A stretch of 8,050 nucleotides of DNA, taken from NCBI GenBank assembly GCA_023300205.1, contig JALZVD010000309.1, positions 1 to 8,050 on the forward strand, in the 5' to 3' direction. The notes beneath the pieces were generated by a model. It saw nothing but the letters and a program-made list of their open reading frames with translations, ran no database searches and was not told where the DNA came from. The DNA comes from Akkermansiaceae bacterium. Lineage in GTDB: Bacteria; Verrucomicrobiota; Verrucomicrobiia; Verrucomicrobiales; Akkermansiaceae. Made by a program: the position numbers and the translations under genes. This document shows, piece after piece, positions 6,507-8,050 of this stretch (its first letter is position 1; each line of letters begins with the position of its first letter).

Positions 6507-6512
6507 TAGAAA
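6507..6512 (+). promoter_or_regulatory. TAGAAA leader motif before rplP
   Basis: TAGAAA begins 17 bases before the ATG at 6524 and is followed by GAAAC as before rplD. Its distance favours 6524 over 6533 as the rplP start. Confidence 0.35.
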
Positions 6513-6523
6513 GAAACAAGAAA

Positions 6524-6946
6524 ATGCCTTTAATGCCAAAACGCACCAAGTTCCGCAAGACACAGCGAGGAAATCGCGGTGGAAATGCGCAACGTGGAAC
6601 AGACGTAAGCTTCGGAGACTACGGTCTTCAGTCACTCGGTCGCTCATGGATGAGTAACCGTCAGATCGAAGCATGCCGTATCTCAATCAACCGTTTCCTT
6701 AAACGTAAGGGAAAAGTATGGATCCGTGTCTTCCCACATAAATCAGTAACAGGCCGTCCACCAGAAACTCGTATGGGTAAAGGTAAGGGAGCTGTTGACC
6801 GTTGGGTAGCTGTAATCAAGCCAGGAACGATGATCTTCGAGGTCGCAGGTGTTCCTGAATCAGCAGCTAAAGAAGCACTCCGTCTTGCATCTAACAAGCT
6901 TGGATTCCGCACAAGATTCGTAGAGCGTAACAAGCTAGCGAAGTAA
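6524..6946 (+). CDS. rplP: 50S ribosomal protein L16
   Basis: L16 organises the A-site side of the peptidyl-transferase region and is needed for late 50S assembly. The 140-residue length is normal. Key blocks are [13 protein letters not shown] (residues 4-16), a [19 protein letters not shown] region (34-52), and [15 protein letters not shown] (82-96). Arg83 matches the arginine hydroxylated in E. coli L16. Two starts are possible, ATG at 6524 or 6533. The first gives an MPLMPKRT start, close to the common MLMPKRT of the family. It also has TAGAAA at 6507-6512 at the same distance as three other genes of the operon, so 6524 is preferred. Confidence 0.97.
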   Translation: MPLMPKRTKFRKTQRGNRGGNAQRGTDVSFGDYGLQSLGRSWMSNRQIEACRISINRFLKRKGKVWIRVFPHKSVTGRPPETRMGKGKGAVDRWVAVIKPGTMIFEVAGVPESAAKEALRLASNKLGFRTRFVERNKLAK

Positions 6947-6965
6947 GCTAAATTTAACCAAACAA

Positions 6966-6971
6966 TAGAAA
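6966..6971 (+). promoter_or_regulatory. TAGAAA leader motif before rpmC
   Basis: TAGAAA begins 16 bases before the rpmC ATG and is followed by AACTACT, closely resembling the rplD leader. Confidence 0.35.
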
Positions 6972-6981
6972 AACTACTATT

Positions 6982-7185
6982 ATGGCAACATTCAAAGAAC
7001 TTAGCGAGCTTTCAGCCAATGAACTCTCTAACCGTCTCCGTGACCTTAAGCAAGAAGGTCTCAATCTCCGTCTCCAAGCATCTACAGGACAGCTAGAGAA
7101 TACCGCCCGTATCAAAGCAGTCCGCCGTGAAATAGCTCAAGTAAACACACTGTTTACTACGCTAAACAACAAAGCTGCTAAATAA
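6982..7185 (+). CDS. rpmC: 50S ribosomal protein L29
   Basis: L29 is a small two-helix protein near the peptide exit tunnel, next to L23, and contributes to chaperone and SRP docking. The 67 residues are highly helical. The family motif is visible as LRDLKQEGLNLRLQASTGQL (19-38), followed by ENTARIKAVRREIAQV (39-54). It sits in the expected order between rplP and rpsQ. The leader holds TAGAAA at 6966-6971, 16 bases before the ATG, followed by ACTACTATT just before the start. Confidence 0.97.
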   Translation: MATFKELSELSANELSNRLRDLKQEGLNLRLQASTGQLENTARIKAVRREIAQVNTLFTTLNNKAAK

Positions 7186-7190
7186 TTACA

Positions 7191-7196
7191 TAGAAA
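7191..7196 (+). promoter_or_regulatory. TAGAAA leader motif before rpsQ
   Basis: TAGAAA begins 18 bases before the rpsQ ATG and is followed by CAAATACATACT. It is the fourth copy at nearly the same distance in this operon. Confidence 0.35.
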
Positions 7197-7208
7197 CAAA
7201 TACATACT

Positions 7209-7463
7209 ATGAGCGAAAATACACATTTACGTAAGACACGGGTAGGTAACGTAGTCTCTACATCCATGGATAAGACCATTGTTGTAGAATACGTAGCACG
7301 CGTGCCACACCCGCGCTTCAAGAAAATCGTTAAGAAGACGAAGAAATTCTACGCACACGACGAAAAAGGCGAAGCATCAGTAGGCGACAAAGTCCGTATC
7401 ACTGAGACTAAGCCAATTTCTAAGAAGAAATGCTGGGTTCTCTCTGAGATCCTAACTCACTAA
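7209..7463 (+). CDS. rpsQ: 30S ribosomal protein S17
   Basis: S17 is an OB-fold primary binder of 16S rRNA in the 30S body. The 84-residue protein contains the family pattern [19 protein letters not shown] (8-26), then [20 protein letters not shown] (31-50) and [18 protein letters not shown] (59-76). Length and position after rpmC are standard. TAGAAA at 7191-7196 lies 18 bases before the ATG, and the leader ends in ATACT. Confidence 0.98.
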   Translation: MSENTHLRKTRVGNVVSTSMDKTIVVEYVARVPHPRFKKIVKKTKKFYAHDEKGEASVGDKVRITETKPISKKKCWVLSEILTH

Positions 7464-7490
7464 TTCAACCAATAATCATTCACTAATATC

Positions 7491-7856
7491 ATGATCCAAA
7501 TGGAATCAAGCGTATCGATTGCCGATAATACCGGTGCTCGTTCAGCAAAAATGATCGGTGTCCTAGGAACACGTTCCAAGGTAGCTAATGTAGGAGACAT
7601 CATCACCGCACACGTGCGTGAAGCTATCCCTACTGCATCTATTAAAAAAGGCGCTGTAATCAAAGCAGTAGTTGTAAGAACAGCTGCTCCTATCCGCCGC
7701 AAGGACGGTTCTATCCTACGTTTCGACGGCAACGCTATCGTTGTAATCGATAAGGATAATAACCCTAAAGGGACACGTATTTTCGGACCTGTAGCTCGTG
7801 AACTCCGCGAGAAGAAGTTCATGAAGATCGTATCCCTTGCTCCTGAGGTGCTCTAA
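7491..7856 (+). CDS. rplN: 50S ribosomal protein L14
   Basis: L14 binds 23S rRNA at the subunit interface and takes part in inter-subunit bridging; it is also the target of the silencing factor RsfS in many bacteria. The 121 residues match the family. The start MIQMES followed by [10 protein letters not shown] (8-17) is characteristic, so ATG 7491 is chosen over the internal ATG at 7500. Further blocks are [20 protein letters not shown] (68-87) and [15 protein letters not shown] (92-106). The 27-base leader contains no G. It marks the start of what is the separate spc operon in E. coli; here the spacing gives no sign of a break. Confidence 0.98.
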   Translation: MIQMESSVSIADNTGARSAKMIGVLGTRSKVANVGDIITAHVREAIPTASIKKGAVIKAVVVRTAAPIRRKDGSILRFDGNAIVVIDKDNNPKGTRIFGPVARELREKKFMKIVSLAPEVL

Positions 7857-7883
7857 ACAATTAACTCAAAGCAACATATCAAC

Positions 7884-8050
7884 ATGAAGACTCACGTTAA
7901 AAAAGGCGACAACGTCACAGTGATCGCAGGAAACCACAAAGGCAAGTCAGGCAAAGTTCTCTCTGTAAATGCAGCGAAGCAGCAAGTCATCGTCGAAGGT
8001 GTCCGTAAGATCAAAAAGGCAGTCAAGCCAACACAAGAGAACCAAGAAGG
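7884..8050 (+). CDS. rplX: 50S ribosomal protein L24, N-terminal part (cut by window end)
   Basis: L24 starts 50S assembly by binding the 5' region of 23S rRNA and lies near the tunnel exit. Only the first 55 codons are in the window. They show the KOW domain pattern: [20 protein letters not shown] (residues 5-24), then [16 protein letters not shown] (25-40). The start at 7884 follows rplN by 27 bases, with a leader holding only one G and no Shine-Dalgarno site. The gene position directly after rplN is standard. Confidence 0.95.
   Translation, partial: MKTHVKKGDNVTVIAGNHKGKSGKVLSVNAAKQQVIVEGVRKIKKAVKPTQENQE

Noticed and set aside
6533..6946. Alternative rplP start at the ATG at 6533
   Set aside because: Possible, but the ATG at 6524 resembles the usual family N-terminus and fits the TAGAAA spacing seen in three other leaders.
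7460..7822. 120-residue open frame on the minus strand
   Set aside because: It lies wholly antisense to the certain rplN gene and has no family resemblance; it is a by-product of that gene's codon pattern.

Overview
The window holds most of an S10-spc ribosomal-protein operon, preceded by the 3' end of a HipA-family kinase toxin gene. All genes are on the + strand. The ribosomal-protein sequences and several oddities (an extended L22, an S3 with a Gly/Arg tail, leaders without Shine-Dalgarno sites) point to a bacterium, most likely of the PVC group and plausibly Verrucomicrobiota (Opitutae/Puniceicoccales-like). That placement rests on remembered sequence resemblance and no alignment was run, so confidence is moderate. 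Bacteroidota, the best-known group with leaders poor in Shine-Dalgarno sites, fits the protein sequences less well.

Layout. Positions 1-663 are the C-terminal part of a HipA-like Ser/Thr kinase, in a G/T-rich codon style unlike the rest. Positions 664-1116 hold no convincing gene. The first half is T/G-rich and then A-rich; the second half contains nested inverted repeats (925-993), weak promoter-like boxes and an A/T-rich imperfect hairpin. From 1117 the operon runs without overlaps: rpsJ (S10), rplC (L3), rplD (L4), rplW (L23), rplB (L2), rpsS (S19), an unrecognised exported coiled-coil protein, rplV (L22), rpsC (S3), rplP (L16), rpmC (L29), rpsQ (S17), rplN (L14) and the start of rplX (L24), cut by the window edge. 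Gene order is otherwise the standard bacterial one, with spacers of 20-50 nt.

Three things stand out. First, a gene for a protein with a signal peptide, long coiled coil and small C-terminal beta-rich domain sits between rpsS and rplV, normally direct neighbours. Second, L22 is about twice the usual length: its normal core is followed by an Ala/Pro/Lys linker and a helix-hairpin-helix domain of the type otherwise seen in predicted nucleases and as an extension of alphaproteobacterial L21. Third, none of the 14 starts has a recognisable GGAGG-type Shine-Dalgarno site. The leaders are A/T/C-rich and nearly free of G, and four share a TAGAAA motif 16-18 nt before the ATG.

Together the ribosomal genes supply the proteins of the 50S exit-tunnel region (L4, L22, L23, L29, L24), the peptidyl-transferase surroundings (L2, L3, L16, L14) and the 30S head and body (S10, S19, S3, S17). 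They are presumably co-transcribed from a promoter in the 664-1116 gap.
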